In this document: piece after piece, positions 23,199 to 32,763 of the stretch
Layout: every line of letters begins with the position of its first letter
Position numbering within the stretch: the stretch's first letter is position 1
Origin: Planobacterium oryzisoli
Lineage (GTDB): Bacteria > Bacteroidota > Bacteroidia > Flavobacteriales > Weeksellaceae
NCBI RefSeq assembly: GCF_015354315.1
Contig: NZ_JADKYY010000007.1
Coordinates: 1 to 64,000, forward strand
Length of the DNA stretch: 64,000 bases
Direction of reading: 5' to 3'
Notes under the pieces: generated by a model
Told to the model about the DNA's origin: nothing
Seen by the model: the letters and a program-made list of their open reading frames with translations, nothing else
The model's database searches: none
Program-made: the position numbers and the translations under genes

Positions 23199-25727
23199 AT
23201 GGATTATAAATTTTCAGAAGGCCTGGACCGGGTCTTCAAACAAAGCAAAAGCGAAGTACGGCGGTTGAAAAGCGAATTTTTAAACACCGAACATTTACTG
23301 CTTGGTATTATCAAGACCGATAATTCGGCGCGTGATATACTTCAAAATTTAAATGCGGACCTTACCCAGGTGCGCCGGAAGATTGAGACCATGAGCGCCA
23401 GCTCCTTAAGTGCTCTACAGGATGCACCAACCAGCATTTCTTTTACTAAAATGGCAGATCAGGCCCTGCGCCGTGCAGAACTCGAGTGCCGCCAGTATAA
23501 AAGCTCCGAAATCAATACCGTGCATCTCTTGCTCGGCATTCTCTATAAATACGAAGACCCTACGTCCAATATTCTAAGCGCCTACGATGTAGATTACGAA
23601 AAGGTAAGCAAGGAATATCTGACTATGCTCAAAAACTCGGGCGAGTCTCCACGTATGAGCGCCTACGACGATGACGAAGAGAAAGAAGAATACGGACAGA
23701 TGCGTAAGCCTGCAGGCGCGCTGGGTACCGGAAAAAGCAAGACCCCTACGCTGGATAATTTCGGAAGGGACCTCACGGCCCTGGCCCGCGACGGAAAACT
23801 CGATCCGGTCATTGGACGTGAAAAGGAAATCGAGCGGGTCTCGCAGATTCTTTCCAGAAGAAAGAAAAACAATCCCTTACTGATCGGAGAGCCCGGTGTG
23901 GGAAAATCCGCCATCGCGGAAGGCCTTGCCCTTAGAATACACCAGAAGAAAGTTTCCCGCGTCCTCTACGGCAAACGGGTAATTACGCTGGATTTGGCCA
24001 GTCTTGTGGCGGGCACCAAATACCGCGGACAGTTTGAAGAGCGCATGAAGGCTATTATGACCGAGCTTGAAAAAAACCGCGACGTCATTCTCTTTATTGA
24101 CGAGCTGCACACAATCGTGGGTGCAGGAAGCTCCACCGGTAGTCTGGATGCCTCCAATATGTTCAAACCTGCACTGGCCCGTGGGGAGATCCAATGCATT
24201 GGAGCCACCACCCTGGACGAATACCGACAGTATATAGAAAAAGACGGCGCTTTGGAACGGCGTTTTCAAAAGGTGATGGTAGAACCTACCACCATTGAGG
24301 AGACCGTTTTGATTTTGAACCAAATTAAAGACAAATACGAAGACCACCATAACGTCACCTATACCGACGAGGCTATTCAGGCCTGCGTAAATCTGACCTC
24401 GCGCTATATTACCGACAGGTTTCTTCCCGACAAAGCGATTGATGCAATGGACGAGGCCGGGTCCCGCGTATACATTAAGAATATGAAGGTTCCGGTGGAG
24501 ATCATCGAAAATGAGAAAAAGATTGAGGAGATAAAAGAGCTTAAACAGAAAGCGGTAAAAGCGCAGGACTATCTGGAAGCCCGTAAATTGAAAGACGAGG
24601 AAGAGCGCCTCTCTATGGAGCTGGCCTCCGCGCAGGAGCAGTGGGATAAAGATGTGAAGGAAAAAAAAGAAGTGGTTACGGAAGAAAACGTAGCCGAAGT
24701 AGTTTCCATGATGAGTGGTATTCCTGTTACAAAAGTAGGTAAAAATGAGCTGGACAAACTGGCCCATATGGACGAGAAGCTAAACGGTAAAGTAATTGGG
24801 CAACAGGAAGCCGTAAAGAAAGTAGTTAAAGCCATCCAGCGAAACCGTGCTGGACTGAAAGATCCCAACCGCCCGATTGGAACCTTCATATTTTTAGGGA
24901 CCACAGGGGTCGGAAAGACCGAACTTGCCAAGGTAATGGCCCGGGAATTATTTGATTCCGATGAGGCGCTCATTAGAATCGATATGAGCGAGTATATGGA
25001 AAAATTCGCGGTGTCGCGTTTGGTGGGTGCGCCTCCAGGATACGTAGGATACGAAGAAGGGGGACAGCTTACCGAAGCAGTGCGCAGAAAACCCTATGCG
25101 GTGGTGCTTCTCGATGAGATCGAAAAAGCACACCCGGATGTCTTCAATATCCTGCTGCAGATCCTCGATGAGGGCCACGTTACGGACAGTTTGGGAAGAA
25201 AGATTGATTTCCGCAATACCATTATTATTCTAACCTCCAATATTGGAACAAGAGATCTTAAGGATTTTGGGGACGGGGTAGGTTTTGGAACCACCGCCAA
25301 GAAATCCACCAGCGATGCCCGGGCACGCGCCACGATCGAAAGCGCACTTAAAAAGGCGTTCGCTCCGGAATTTTTAAACCGTATCGACGATATTGTGATA
25401 TTCAACGCCCTCGAACAGGCCGACATCCGTAGGATCATTGACCTGGAGCTTAGTAAGCTCTATGCCCGCATAGAAAAACTGGGATATAAGATCGAGCTCA
25501 CCGATGAAGCCAAGGATTTCATTGCAGAGAAAGGCTGGGACAAGGATTTCGGAGCCCGTCCACTGAAACGCGCCGTGCAGAAGTACATTGAAGACCTTAT
25601 CGCAGAAATGCTTGTCAATAAGCAAATCAAAGAGAAGGAAACCATCGTGCTTAAGGTGAATGAAACCCAGGACGGTCTGGAGAAACTTGCCGCTCCGGGG
25701 AAAACCAAAAAAGAAAAAACAACCTAA
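23199..25727 (+). CDS. clpC: ClpC-type ATP-dependent protease unfoldase
   Basis: AAA+ chaperone of 842 aa that unfolds substrates for the ClpP peptidase. Domains in order: Clp N-terminal repeats (residues 1-150), a first AAA module with GEPGVGKS at 230-237, a middle region with a UVR-like motif ([17 protein letters not shown]) typical of ClpC, a second AAA module with GTTGVGKT at 567-574, and the C-terminal D2-small domain. A hydrophobic tripeptide before NIG or similar ClpP loop is expected in the second module. It is monocistronic and ends at a strong terminator. Confidence 0.96.
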   Translation: MDYKFSEGLDRVFKQSKSEVRRLKSEFLNTEHLLLGIIKTDNSARDILQNLNADLTQVRRKIETMSASSLSALQDAPTSISFTKMADQALRRAELECRQYKSSEINTVHLLLGILYKYEDPTSNILSAYDVDYEKVSKEYLTMLKNSGESPRMSAYDDDEEKEEYGQMRKPAGALGTGKSKTPTLDNFGRDLTALARDGKLDPVIGREKEIERVSQILSRRKKNNPLLIGEPGVGKSAIAEGLALRIHQKKVSRVLYGKRVITLDLASLVAGTKYRGQFEERMKAIMTELEKNRDVILFIDELHTIVGAGSSTGSLDASNMFKPALARGEIQCIGATTLDEYRQYIEKDGALERRFQKVMVEPTTIEETVLILNQIKDKYEDHHNVTYTDEAIQACVNLTSRYITDRFLPDKAIDAMDEAGSRVYIKNMKVPVEIIENEKKIEEIKELKQKAVKAQDYLEARKLKDEEERLSMELASAQEQWDKDVKEKKEVVTEENVAEVVSMMSGIPVTKVGKNELDKLAHMDEKLNGKVIGQQEAVKKVVKAIQRNRAGLKDPNRPIGTFIFLGTTGVGKTELAKVMARELFDSDEALIRIDMSEYMEKFAVSRLVGAPPGYVGYEEGGQLTEAVRRKPYAVVLLDEIEKAHPDVFNILLQILDEGHVTDSLGRKIDFRNTIIILTSNIGTRDLKDFGDGVGFGTTAKKSTSDARARATIESALKKAFAPEFLNRIDDIVIFNALEQADIRRIIDLELSKLYARIEKLGYKIELTDEAKDFIAEKGWDKDFGARPLKRAVQKYIEDLIAEMLVNKQIKEKETIVLKVNETQDGLEKLAAPGKTKKEKTT

Positions 25728-25731
25728 TGCC

Positions 25732-25765
25732 AACCACCTGCCTACCTGGGCAGGTGGTTTTTTAC
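25732..25765 (+). terminator. Intrinsic terminator after clpC
   Basis: AACCACCTGCC (25732-25742) pairs perfectly with GGCAGGTGGTT (25749-25759) around a 6-base loop and is followed by a T run. It separates clpC from the radical SAM gene, whose start codon lies 3 bases beyond. Confidence 0.93.
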
Positions 25766-25767
25766 TA

Positions 25768-26808
25768 ATGAACGATAAGTCCAAGGGTCGGGGAAGTCTT
25801 TTCAATACCGTAAATCCCTACAGCACCTACCACTTGGAAGAGGAAGCGGCTGAGTGGGAACCGGTACAGACCAAATACCATCCTGTAGAGGCAAAAACCA
25901 TTGTCAATCAGGTTTCGAGCCCCGATCTTAATTTCGAGTACTCGCTGAATCCCTACCAAGGGTGTGAGCACGGCTGCGCCTACTGTTTTGCGCGGCCTAC
26001 GCACGAATACTGGGGCTATTCCGCTGGTCTGGACTTTGAAAGCACCATACTGGTAAAGGAAAATGCCCCCTCTCTGCTTGAGGCCCTATTTACGAAAAAG
26101 TCCTACGTTCCGAAAACAATCATGCTCTCCGGTAACACGGACTGCTACCAGCCTATTGAACGCAAGTTGGGACTGACGCGCGCACTGCTGGAACTTGCCC
26201 TTCGCTACAAGAATCCGGTGTCCATCATTACAAAAAATGCCCTAGTGCTGCGGGATCTGGATATTCTCTCAGAGCTTGCAAAGCACAATTTAACCTACGT
26301 GACCTTAAGCATCCCCACGCTCGATGAGCCGCTACGGCGGGTAATGGAGCCGCGGACCTCCACGGCGAGCAATAAGATCAAAACCATTCAGACCCTCTCC
26401 GCCCACGGCATACCCGTGCACGTGATGGTTGCTCCCATCATTCCAGGCCTTACCAGCCACGAATGCTTGTCCATTCTGAAAGCTTCCTCGCAGGCCGGCG
26501 CACGTTCGGCAGGTTATGCGTTATTAAGACTTAATGATACGGTAGAGCCGGTCTTTTCCCGGTGGATCGAGACGCACTTTCCTGATAAGGCCCGCAAAGT
26601 ACGTAACCTGCTAAAAGACTGCCGCGAAGGGGAAGTCTCTGAAAAACGCTTCTTTATACGCACAAGAGGATCGGGTCCCGTAGCAGAGGCCATTGCGCAG
26701 AGTTTTGCACTGGGAAGGAAAAAGTACTTCCAGGACCGAAAAAGACCTCAGCTCACTACCACCCTGTTCGATCCCTCAGGAGGCACCCAGCTGCGTTTAT
26801 TTCCTTAA
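25768..26808 (+). CDS. PA0069-type radical SAM protein (SplB-like)
   Basis: Radical SAM enzyme of 346 aa. The cluster motif CEHGCAYC (Cys66, Cys70, Cys73) follows NPYQG, and FARPTHEYWGYSAGLDFE continues the signature of this family. The TIM-barrel part includes MLSGNTDCYQPIE and SIITKNALVLRD. It is related to spore photoproduct lyase-like proteins, but the substrate is unknown. The start ATG at 25768 follows directly after the clpC terminator; the frame is open further upstream but that part is clpC sequence. With only 3 bases between terminator and ATG, the promoter must lie inside the terminator or clpC. Confidence 0.88.
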   Translation: MNDKSKGRGSLFNTVNPYSTYHLEEEAAEWEPVQTKYHPVEAKTIVNQVSSPDLNFEYSLNPYQGCEHGCAYCFARPTHEYWGYSAGLDFESTILVKENAPSLLEALFTKKSYVPKTIMLSGNTDCYQPIERKLGLTRALLELALRYKNPVSIITKNALVLRDLDILSELAKHNLTYVTLSIPTLDEPLRRVMEPRTSTASNKIKTIQTLSAHGIPVHVMVAPIIPGLTSHECLSILKASSQAGARSAGYALLRLNDTVEPVFSRWIETHFPDKARKVRNLLKDCREGEVSEKRFFIRTRGSGPVAEAIAQSFALGRKKYFQDRKRPQLTTTLFDPSGGTQLRLFP

Positions 26809-26810
26809 AG

Positions 26811-26846
26811 AAATAGCCCCCGGGAGTACTTTCCCAGGGGCTATTT
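26811..26846. terminator. Bidirectional terminator between convergent genes
   Basis: AAATAGCCCC (26811-26820) pairs with GGGGCTATTT (26837-26846). It serves the radical SAM gene and the convergent oxygenase gene. Confidence 0.75.
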
Positions 26847-26864
26847 AGTGTATAAGGCTCTGTT

Positions 26865-27812
26865 TTACTTAATGAGACCTAACTCCACGAGCCTTTCGTG
26901 AAGGAACTCCCCTGCGGTGGTATCTTCATAAAGCTTAGGGTGGTCCGCATCCACACAATTCTCCAAAGCATCCAGTTTCATTTCACTTACCGGGTGCATG
27001 AAAAAAGGAATGGAGTAGCGTGAAGTGGACCATAGCTCCCTGGGTGGATTCACCACTCGGTGGATCGTGGATTTAAGCTTATTGTTGGTATGCCGCGAGA
27101 GCATGTCCCCTACATTGATCATAAGCTCATCGTCCTGAGCAATGGCATCGATCCATTCTCCTTTATGATTCTGTACCTGAAGACCTTTACCCTGCGCTCC
27201 CATCAGAAGCGTAATGAGATTGATATCTCCGTGGGCAGCGGCACGTACCGCGTCGTCCGGCTCCTGGGTTATAGGAGGGTAATGGATTGGGCGCAAAATC
27301 GAGTTGCCCTCATGAATATAGCCATCGAAGTAGGTTTCCTCCAGGCCCAGGTACAGTGCCAGAGCCCGAAGTACATACTTACCCGTCTTTTCCAGATTTT
27401 TATACGCAGCCTCGCCCACGGTATTGAACTCCGGAAGCTCCGAAACATATACATTGTCCGGATATACCTCGCGGTACTTGGAATCTTTCTCCAGGTACTG
27501 GCCAAAATGCCAGAATTCTTTCAGGTCTGCCCTTTTGAACCCTTTGGCTGTTTCTTTACCAAATCCCACGTATCCGCGCTGTCCGCCGATTCCTTCAATT
27601 TCGTATTTTTTCTTGGTCTCCTCCGGAAGGTCAAAGAACCTCTTCACCTCCTGGTACAGGTCACCGACGAGCTTCTCGTCTAAAAAGTGTCCTTTCAATG
27701 CAACAAATCCTATTTCTTCGTAGGCTTTTCCGATTTCATTTACAAATTTTTGCTTGCGTGCCGGGTCGTCCGACAGGAAATCACGCAGATCCACACTTGG
27801 AATTTTGTTCAT
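26865..27812 (-). CDS. Isopenicillin-N-synthase-like 2OG-Fe(II) oxygenase
   Basis: Non-heme iron oxygenase of 315 aa. The N-terminal DIOX_N half begins NKIPSVDLRDFL and includes GFVALKGH. The catalytic jelly roll has the HxD pair in AAHGDINLITLL, the distal His in STIHRVVNPP and the RxS co-substrate motif in SRYSIPFFM. The substrate is unknown; relatives act on small molecules. The start is set at 27812 (MNKIPSV), since the preceding in-frame residues do not resemble the family. It is divergent from menD with 85 bases between. Confidence 0.88.
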   Translation of the reverse strand: MNKIPSVDLRDFLSDDPARKQKFVNEIGKAYEEIGFVALKGHFLDEKLVGDLYQEVKRFFDLPEETKKKYEIEGIGGQRGYVGFGKETAKGFKRADLKEFWHFGQYLEKDSKYREVYPDNVYVSELPEFNTVGEAAYKNLEKTGKYVLRALALYLGLEETYFDGYIHEGNSILRPIHYPPITQEPDDAVRAAAHGDINLITLLMGAQGKGLQVQNHKGEWIDAIAQDDELMINVGDMLSRHTNNKLKSTIHRVVNPPRELWSTSRYSIPFFMHPVSEMKLDALENCVDADHPKLYEDTTAGEFLHERLVELGLIK

Positions 27813-27885
27813 TTTGCGAGTATTAAAAGAGCAAAGATATGTTTTTTTGCAGGAGTCCACTGGACCTGCAAATCCTAAAAACCCC

Positions 27886-27893
27886 TACCTTTG
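27886..27893 (+). promoter_or_regulatory. Candidate -7 promoter box immediately before menD
   Basis: TACCTTTG fits TAnnTTTG and ends only 4 bases before the menD ATG at 27898. If functional, transcription would start at or next to the start codon, giving a leaderless mRNA. No TTG at a standard spacing is present. Confidence 0.35.
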
Positions 27894-27897
27894 TAAA

Positions 27898-29565
27898 ATG
27901 AAAAAATACTCATCCAAACGGAGTATACAAATCCTCTCCCACCTACTTCAGCAGTACGGCATTTCCAATATTGTGCTCTCTCCCGGATCACGCAACGCAC
28001 CCTTATCTATTCATTTCGGTGAAAACGACTTCTTTAAGAGCTATTCTATAGTAGATGAGCGAAGCGCCGCATTTGTAGCACTGGGTATGGCGCAAAGCTG
28101 CGGTGTGCCCACCGCAATATGCTGCACCTCGGGTTCGGCAGCCGCAAACTACTATCCCGCGGTAACGGAAGCATTTTATCAGAACATTCCTCTATTGATT
28201 TTAACGGCGGACCGGCCCACCGAATACATAGATATTTTTGACGGACAGACCATCCGCCAGCGGGAGTTGTTTCAGCAGCACTCCTACGGGGACTTTCAGC
28301 TCCTGGAAGACTCTGATCCGGATGCCCACGAGCACAACTGGCAGACAGTGCGCAGCGCCATTGAGCTCTGTCTGGAAAAGAGTGGCCCGGTGCACATCAA
28401 TATCCCCCTTTCCGAGCCCCTATACGAGCTCACCACGGAACTTCCCGTGTTCCCAACCATTGAGCCGCAGACCAAAAAACCGTTCCATGAACTAAGCTCC
28501 ACACTTACCGCCCAGTGGAATACCTCCCGGCGTATCCTTATTCTTGTCGGGTCGCAGGCGCCCAATAAGGATTTGGAAGCACAACTTGCGCAGCTTGTGA
28601 AGAACCATTCCGCAGTGGTTCTCTCCGAAGTCCACTCCAATCTTTCGCACCCTAAGTTCTTTAGGCATATAGACCGGTATATCTATAATTTTACGCCCCA
28701 GGAGTACGCTTTGTACGCACCAGACCTACTGATCACCGTGGGACAGAATGTGGTATCAAAGAAAGTCAAGCAATTCCTTAGAAAATCAAATATATCCCAG
28801 CATTGGCATGTGGATCCGTACTGGCACCCGGACACCTATTTTGCTCTTACCGAGCGCATAAAAATGGCGCCCGAACTGTTCTTCAACAAGCTTCTTTCTA
28901 CAATCAATCTGGAGCCCTCTCCCTATTTTACCCTATGGGACACGCTTCGCACGTTCAAGGATGCGCTCCATGAGAACTTCACTAAGAACGTAGAATTCAG
29001 CGATCTTTATCTTTTCAGAGAATTGGCCAAAAGTATCCCCCAAGACTATGTCATTCATTTTTCAAACAGTTCTGCCATTCGCTACGCACAGCTCTTTGAA
29101 TACCCCCAAAAGGTGTATTGCAATCGAGGAACCAGCGGAATTGATGGATCCACCTCCACCGCAATGGGCTTTGCCTGTAAAAGTGCGCATCCGGTCCTAC
29201 TTATAACGGGCGACATTGGTTTTTTCTACGATATTAATGGTCTGTGGAATAATTATATCCCACCCTATACCCGTATTATTATCTTCAACAACTCGGAAGG
29301 CAATATCTTTAAAATCATCCCGGGTCCCGACCAGGCCAACAGCAATATTCTGGACGAATTCATAGCCACGCGGCACCAGCTTAATGCGGAGCTGCTTGCT
29401 AGGCACTACGGCTTTGGATACGTACGCGTGGAAGAGGAAAATTCCCTGGAAAGAGTACTGGGCAGCTTTTTTAATCCCTCAGAGAAACCCCAGATATTAG
29501 AAGTAGACACCGCAGAAGCACCCAACGCGGAAATTCTAAGGTCTTATTTTAAGACTCTGGGATAA
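27898..29565 (+). CDS. menD: 2-succinyl-5-enolpyruvyl-6-hydroxy-3-cyclohexene-1-carboxylate synthase
   Basis: Thiamine-diphosphate enzyme of menaquinone synthesis that joins isochorismate and 2-oxoglutarate; 555 aa. The N-terminal domain shows IVLSPGSRNAPLSI and CTSGSAAANYYPAV. The ThDP domain shows NRGTSGIDGSTSTAMGFA and the GDIGFFYDINGLWNN cofactor loop. The start at 27898 (MKKYSSKRSIQIL) matches family N-termini; the longer open frame upstream is not used. It faces the chorismate-using pabBC genes, ending 3 bases from pabC. Confidence 0.95.
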   Translation: MKKYSSKRSIQILSHLLQQYGISNIVLSPGSRNAPLSIHFGENDFFKSYSIVDERSAAFVALGMAQSCGVPTAICCTSGSAAANYYPAVTEAFYQNIPLLILTADRPTEYIDIFDGQTIRQRELFQQHSYGDFQLLEDSDPDAHEHNWQTVRSAIELCLEKSGPVHINIPLSEPLYELTTELPVFPTIEPQTKKPFHELSSTLTAQWNTSRRILILVGSQAPNKDLEAQLAQLVKNHSAVVLSEVHSNLSHPKFFRHIDRYIYNFTPQEYALYAPDLLITVGQNVVSKKVKQFLRKSNISQHWHVDPYWHPDTYFALTERIKMAPELFFNKLLSTINLEPSPYFTLWDTLRTFKDALHENFTKNVEFSDLYLFRELAKSIPQDYVIHFSNSSAIRYAQLFEYPQKVYCNRGTSGIDGSTSTAMGFACKSAHPVLLITGDIGFFYDINGLWNNYIPPYTRIIIFNNSEGNIFKIIPGPDQANSNILDEFIATRHQLNAELLARHYGFGYVRVEEENSLERVLGSFFNPSEKPQILEVDTAEAPNAEILRSYFKTLG

Positions 29566-29568
29566 AAG

Positions 29569-30162
29569 CTATCCAAGAAGCATCTCTACGGGATACCGAA
29601 GTGGAGAATCCATTCCGTTAAGTGCATTGATCAGCCTAAAGTGCGTGAAGCCCTTAAGATCATTAAGGTGAATGCTCTGCGTTGCAACGGCTCCATCCAA
29701 GAGTAATCTTCTGCGCATCACCCCCCCGAGTAGGTAGCGGCTGGGGGTAAACCAGCCGGTTCCGTCAAAGAATACCACATTGGAAAAGATAGAATCAGTC
29801 ACAAAACCCTCTTGTGTGAACAGTACCTGCGTTTGGATATCCGGCTGGAAGGACTCCAGCTCCCTGCGGTCCAAAAATTTGTGCGGGTAGGAAAGCTCCG
29901 GAACTTCGCGCACGATAAACTTCTCAAAAGTAGGGGGCGCGTAGGGCGCTACAGTATAGGAGGTTTTAATCTCTTTACCGTACACCAGGCGCAGTTTGAA
30001 AAGTCCCTGGGAAGGAAGAATCACCTCCTTAAGAACTTCCTCCAGCAGCACTTTACGCCCCGGCATAAAAGCGCGTACTGCCCGATCCACTCGCTGTTGA
30101 TGCAGTTCGAGATTGTGGACCACGCCGCCCTCTACTCGTATACTTTCAAGAAATTGGTACAT
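29569..30162 (-). CDS. pabC: Class IV aminotransferase-fold protein, probable aminodeoxychorismate lyase
   Basis: A 197-aa PLP fold-type IV protein. Recognisable parts are the start FLESIRVEGGVVHNLELHQQRV, the KLRLVYGKEI strand region, FTQEGFVTDSIFSNVVF and the C-terminal LLGGVMRRRLL. It follows and overlaps pabB by 17 bases, which fits a 4-amino-4-deoxychorismate lyase making p-aminobenzoate for folate. It is shorter than E. coli PabC (about 270 aa), a form common next to pabB in Bacteroidota. An aminotransferase role is less likely in this context. Confidence 0.85.
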   Translation of the reverse strand: MYQFLESIRVEGGVVHNLELHQQRVDRAVRAFMPGRKVLLEEVLKEVILPSQGLFKLRLVYGKEIKTSYTVAPYAPPTFEKFIVREVPELSYPHKFLDRRELESFQPDIQTQVLFTQEGFVTDSIFSNVVFFDGTGWFTPSRYLLGGVMRRRLLLDGAVATQSIHLNDLKGFTHFRLINALNGMDSPLRYPVEMLLG

Positions 30163-31120
30163 AAATCTTATTTATCATTTCCTGGTACTCGGAGGCCGCC
30201 GTACTCATTCCGGTAATACCCCCTCCGCTCTTGAAATAGAGTGCTCCGTGGTGCTGCTCCATAAAGCGTATCATTACGCAGGAATCGAGATTTTCTCCGT
30301 CAAAATAGCCGCAAACTCCCGTATAAAAACCCCGCGCGTAGTTTTCCGCCTCCTTTATGATCTCCAGGGTCTTGTCTTTGGGCGCACCCAGAATGGATCC
30401 TGCAGGCAGCAGTCTTGCAATCAGCGCGCCGATACGCTTGTCGTATTCCGGCTTGACTCTACCTACAATTTCAGAGCTCATGGCATAGAGGTTCTTGCGG
30501 TTGGTTTTTATAAGGTCTATCTTCTGAAAATGAGCTACTTCCACCTCGTTTGCTACCATACTCAAATCGTTTCGAAGAAGGTCTACTACTGTGTAATGCT
30601 CTGCTTTTTCCTTTTCGTCGCCCCGCAGCAGCTCCATTGCATTAGGCAGCGCCGCGTCTATGGTTCCTTTCATCGGATAGGTGGAAATACGGCCGCCTTC
30701 CACCTGAACAAACGGTTCAGGGGAGAAAAAAAGAAAATCGTCTTTATACCGGACTTTATAGGTGGCCTCGGCAAGGGAAAAAAGCTCCTTAAAATCCAGC
30801 GTGCACTGAATGGGAGTGCAGCAGGTATAGTTTACCAGGTAGGAGTTGCCCTTCTGTATATGGTTATGGATCGAAGTAAAACCTTTTTCGTATTGAGTAA
30901 AGGACTGTGGAAAGGACTGTAAATCAAGTGATTTGCCACTTGGAGCGGGGGTGTTTTCGGGGTAAGAAAATCCCGGAAACCGAACCCATATATCTTCCCC
31001 CACAAGCGCTTCACGGGGATACACAAGGACTTGCTCCAAAAGAAAATCTACAAAAAAAAGAAAGGGACGTCCCGCCAGGGAAAGCTCGTCCATTCTTGAA
31101 AATTGCGTAGTAGGGTCCAT
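30146..31120 (-). CDS. pabB: Aminodeoxychorismate synthase component I
   Basis: Chorismate-binding enzyme of 324 aa that makes 4-amino-4-deoxychorismate for folate synthesis. Conserved motifs are FVQVEGGRISTYPMKGTID, VVDLLRNDLSMVA, LPAGSILGAPKDKTLEII and YARGFYTGVCGYF. The Lys of YPMKGTI is the nucleophile typical of PabB rather than TrpE. The start is set at 31120 (MDPTTQFSRMDEL) because upstream in-frame residues look non-coding and would run into the divergent gene. It is cotranscribed with pabC. Confidence 0.92.
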   Translation of the reverse strand: MDPTTQFSRMDELSLAGRPFLFFVDFLLEQVLVYPREALVGEDIWVRFPGFSYPENTPAPSGKSLDLQSFPQSFTQYEKGFTSIHNHIQKGNSYLVNYTCCTPIQCTLDFKELFSLAEATYKVRYKDDFLFFSPEPFVQVEGGRISTYPMKGTIDAALPNAMELLRGDEKEKAEHYTVVDLLRNDLSMVANEVEVAHFQKIDLIKTNRKNLYAMSSEIVGRVKPEYDKRIGALIARLLPAGSILGAPKDKTLEIIKEAENYARGFYTGVCGYFDGENLDSCVMIRFMEQHHGALYFKSGGGITGMSTAASEYQEMINKIYVPIS

Positions 31121-31178
31121 ACTCACCTGGCAAAAATATATATTTAAAGCGTACTTTTGCACAAAATCAATCCAATAC

Positions 31179-31904
31179 ATGCATACCGGAAGTTCCACTC
31201 CTGTAAAAACACACCAGATTCTCAAAAAAGCATTTACCTACTGGGGCAGAACCATAGTCTACCAGCTCCTGTTCAGTCTTATTAGCCTGTCAGTATTTCT
31301 AAGCATTGGCTACTACGCGGCATTGCGCTACGGAGTACTTGATCTTTATTTAGGTCTGTCTGAGAAGCTTCAGCAGGGCATCGAGCAGTACCAGCAGGGC
31401 GTGCAGGAGATGATGAGCCAGCCGGGATTTATGAATTTTTACTGGATTATGGTAGCCACTGCCGTATTTCTCTACCCTTTAAACCTAGGCCTTTTTGCAG
31501 TGTACCGTAAACTCGACACCCAGGAGCGTCCGAAGGTAAGTGATCTGTTTTTGGGCTATGCCGGTAAGAACTTCTTCATTTTTGCCAGCTTCTACCTCTT
31601 CTGGCTTCTGATTTATATCTACACCGTCCCTACCATAATCCTTGCGGTAGTATGGGTCCTTATCACCTTGTTCTCCGCGCCCCTAATGTTCTTCTTGGAC
31701 AAGAAGATGCTGGAAACCCTCTCGCTCAATTACAAAGCACTGAAACGTTTTCCCATGGAGATACTGCTGTGCTGCATGGTGGCCGTCCTTTTCAAATACG
31801 GGGGCATATTTACTATTGTGGGGGCGCTCTTTACCTATCCGTTCTGGAACGCTATTATCTATTCCCTGTACAGCAGCCTATTTAACGAAAAGCCGGAAAA
31901 TTAA
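31179..31904 (+). CDS. Multipass membrane protein, first of a paralogous pair
   Basis: A 241-aa integral membrane protein with about five hydrophobic helices: an N-terminal pair (TIVYQLLFSLISLSVFL), FYWIMVATAVFLYPLNLGLF, FFIFASFYLFWLLIYIY, ILAVVWVLITLFSAPL and a C-terminal pair. A loop rich in Gln and Glu (LQQGIEQYQQGVQEMMSQ) separates the first two. The motif VSDLFLGYAGKNFFIF parallels TSDLFYGYRHNTLNIL in the next gene, so the two are paralogues. It resembles DUF975-like proteins of unknown function. It is divergent from pabB. Confidence 0.75.
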   Translation: MHTGSSTPVKTHQILKKAFTYWGRTIVYQLLFSLISLSVFLSIGYYAALRYGVLDLYLGLSEKLQQGIEQYQQGVQEMMSQPGFMNFYWIMVATAVFLYPLNLGLFAVYRKLDTQERPKVSDLFLGYAGKNFFIFASFYLFWLLIYIYTVPTIILAVVWVLITLFSAPLMFFLDKKMLETLSLNYKALKRFPMEILLCCMVAVLFKYGGIFTIVGALFTYPFWNAIIYSLYSSLFNEKPEN

Positions 31905-31951
31905 TCCCTGCGTTACGATTTTATAATTAAATTTGTTTAAAACTCGTAACT

Positions 31952-32674
31952 ATGGAAATACTCAATCAACCAAACCCTATCCAAAGACCGGAGCGAAACT
32001 TTGGAAGTGTGCTCTCCCACTCGTTTGAAATCTACAAGGGAATCTTCCTGTACGCTCTTCTTGCGATGGTGCTTTATGTGGTGGCCAGCTTTGCCATTCA
32101 ACTGCTTTTTGGAATCGATTCCCAGTCGCTTGTAGAGCAAATGGGTGAAGACCCTGAAAGCATCACCCTGGAGCGTATTTTAGAGATTGAGGGTGTAGGA
32201 TTATACTACGGAGCTTCCGGATTAATGGGTATACTCATCGCGCCCCTCTTTGCAGGTCTTATTTATATGGCCGATAAATACCAGCGTGGAGCAGCCCTTA
32301 CCACCAGTGATCTCTTTTACGGATACCGGCACAACACGTTAAATATCCTTATCTACTCGCTGCTCTCCACGGTACTTATATCCATAGGTTTTGCCCTTTG
32401 CTTTTTTCCAGGGATTCTGATTGCGCCTCTTTTTATGTTGGGGTATCCCTTACTGGTCCTTAAAAATGCCAACGCTATGGAAGCACTGCAGCATTCCTTT
32501 ACCATTGCAAAGCAAAACTACGGGTCGTTTCTTGCCATTACAGTGGTAGGCTTTCTGATCAGTATGGCGGGTCTGTTATTCTGCCTTATAGGAATTTTAG
32601 CCTCGTTCCCATTCCTTTATGCGGCAATGTATTCCTCGTATCTGGCCTTTGCCAGGGATCCTAGGAGCGTATAG
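31952..32674 (+). CDS. Multipass membrane protein, second of a paralogous pair
   Basis: A 240-aa integral membrane protein with the same organisation as its upstream neighbour: an N-terminal cytoplasmic segment (FGSVLSHSFEIYKG), a helix (IFLYALLAMVLYVVASFAI), an amphipathic loop, and then about five further helices. A cytoplasmic segment, ALQHSFTIAKQNYGSFL, is typical of DUF975-like or glycerophosphodiester-phosphodiesterase-associated membrane domains. Function is unknown. It lies 47 bases after its paralogue, likely in one transcript. Confidence 0.75.
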   Translation: MEILNQPNPIQRPERNFGSVLSHSFEIYKGIFLYALLAMVLYVVASFAIQLLFGIDSQSLVEQMGEDPESITLERILEIEGVGLYYGASGLMGILIAPLFAGLIYMADKYQRGAALTTSDLFYGYRHNTLNILIYSLLSTVLISIGFALCFFPGILIAPLFMLGYPLLVLKNANAMEALQHSFTIAKQNYGSFLAITVVGFLISMAGLLFCLIGILASFPFLYAAMYSSYLAFARDPRSV

Positions 32675-32763
32675 AAATAACAATTTAGTTTAAATATGTA
32701 AATATCAGGCGCTAAGGTTGGCTATATTTGCCTGCAGTAACCTTAGTGCCTTAATATATTCTT

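Noticed and set aside
25660-25767. N-terminal extension of the radical SAM protein into clpC
   Set aside because: The frame is open, but it runs through the clpC coding region and the perfect terminator; the ATG at 25768 gives the family-like start.
27754-27897. Longer MenD N-terminus
   Set aside because: It would overlap the start of the divergent oxygenase gene; family N-termini match the ATG at 27898.
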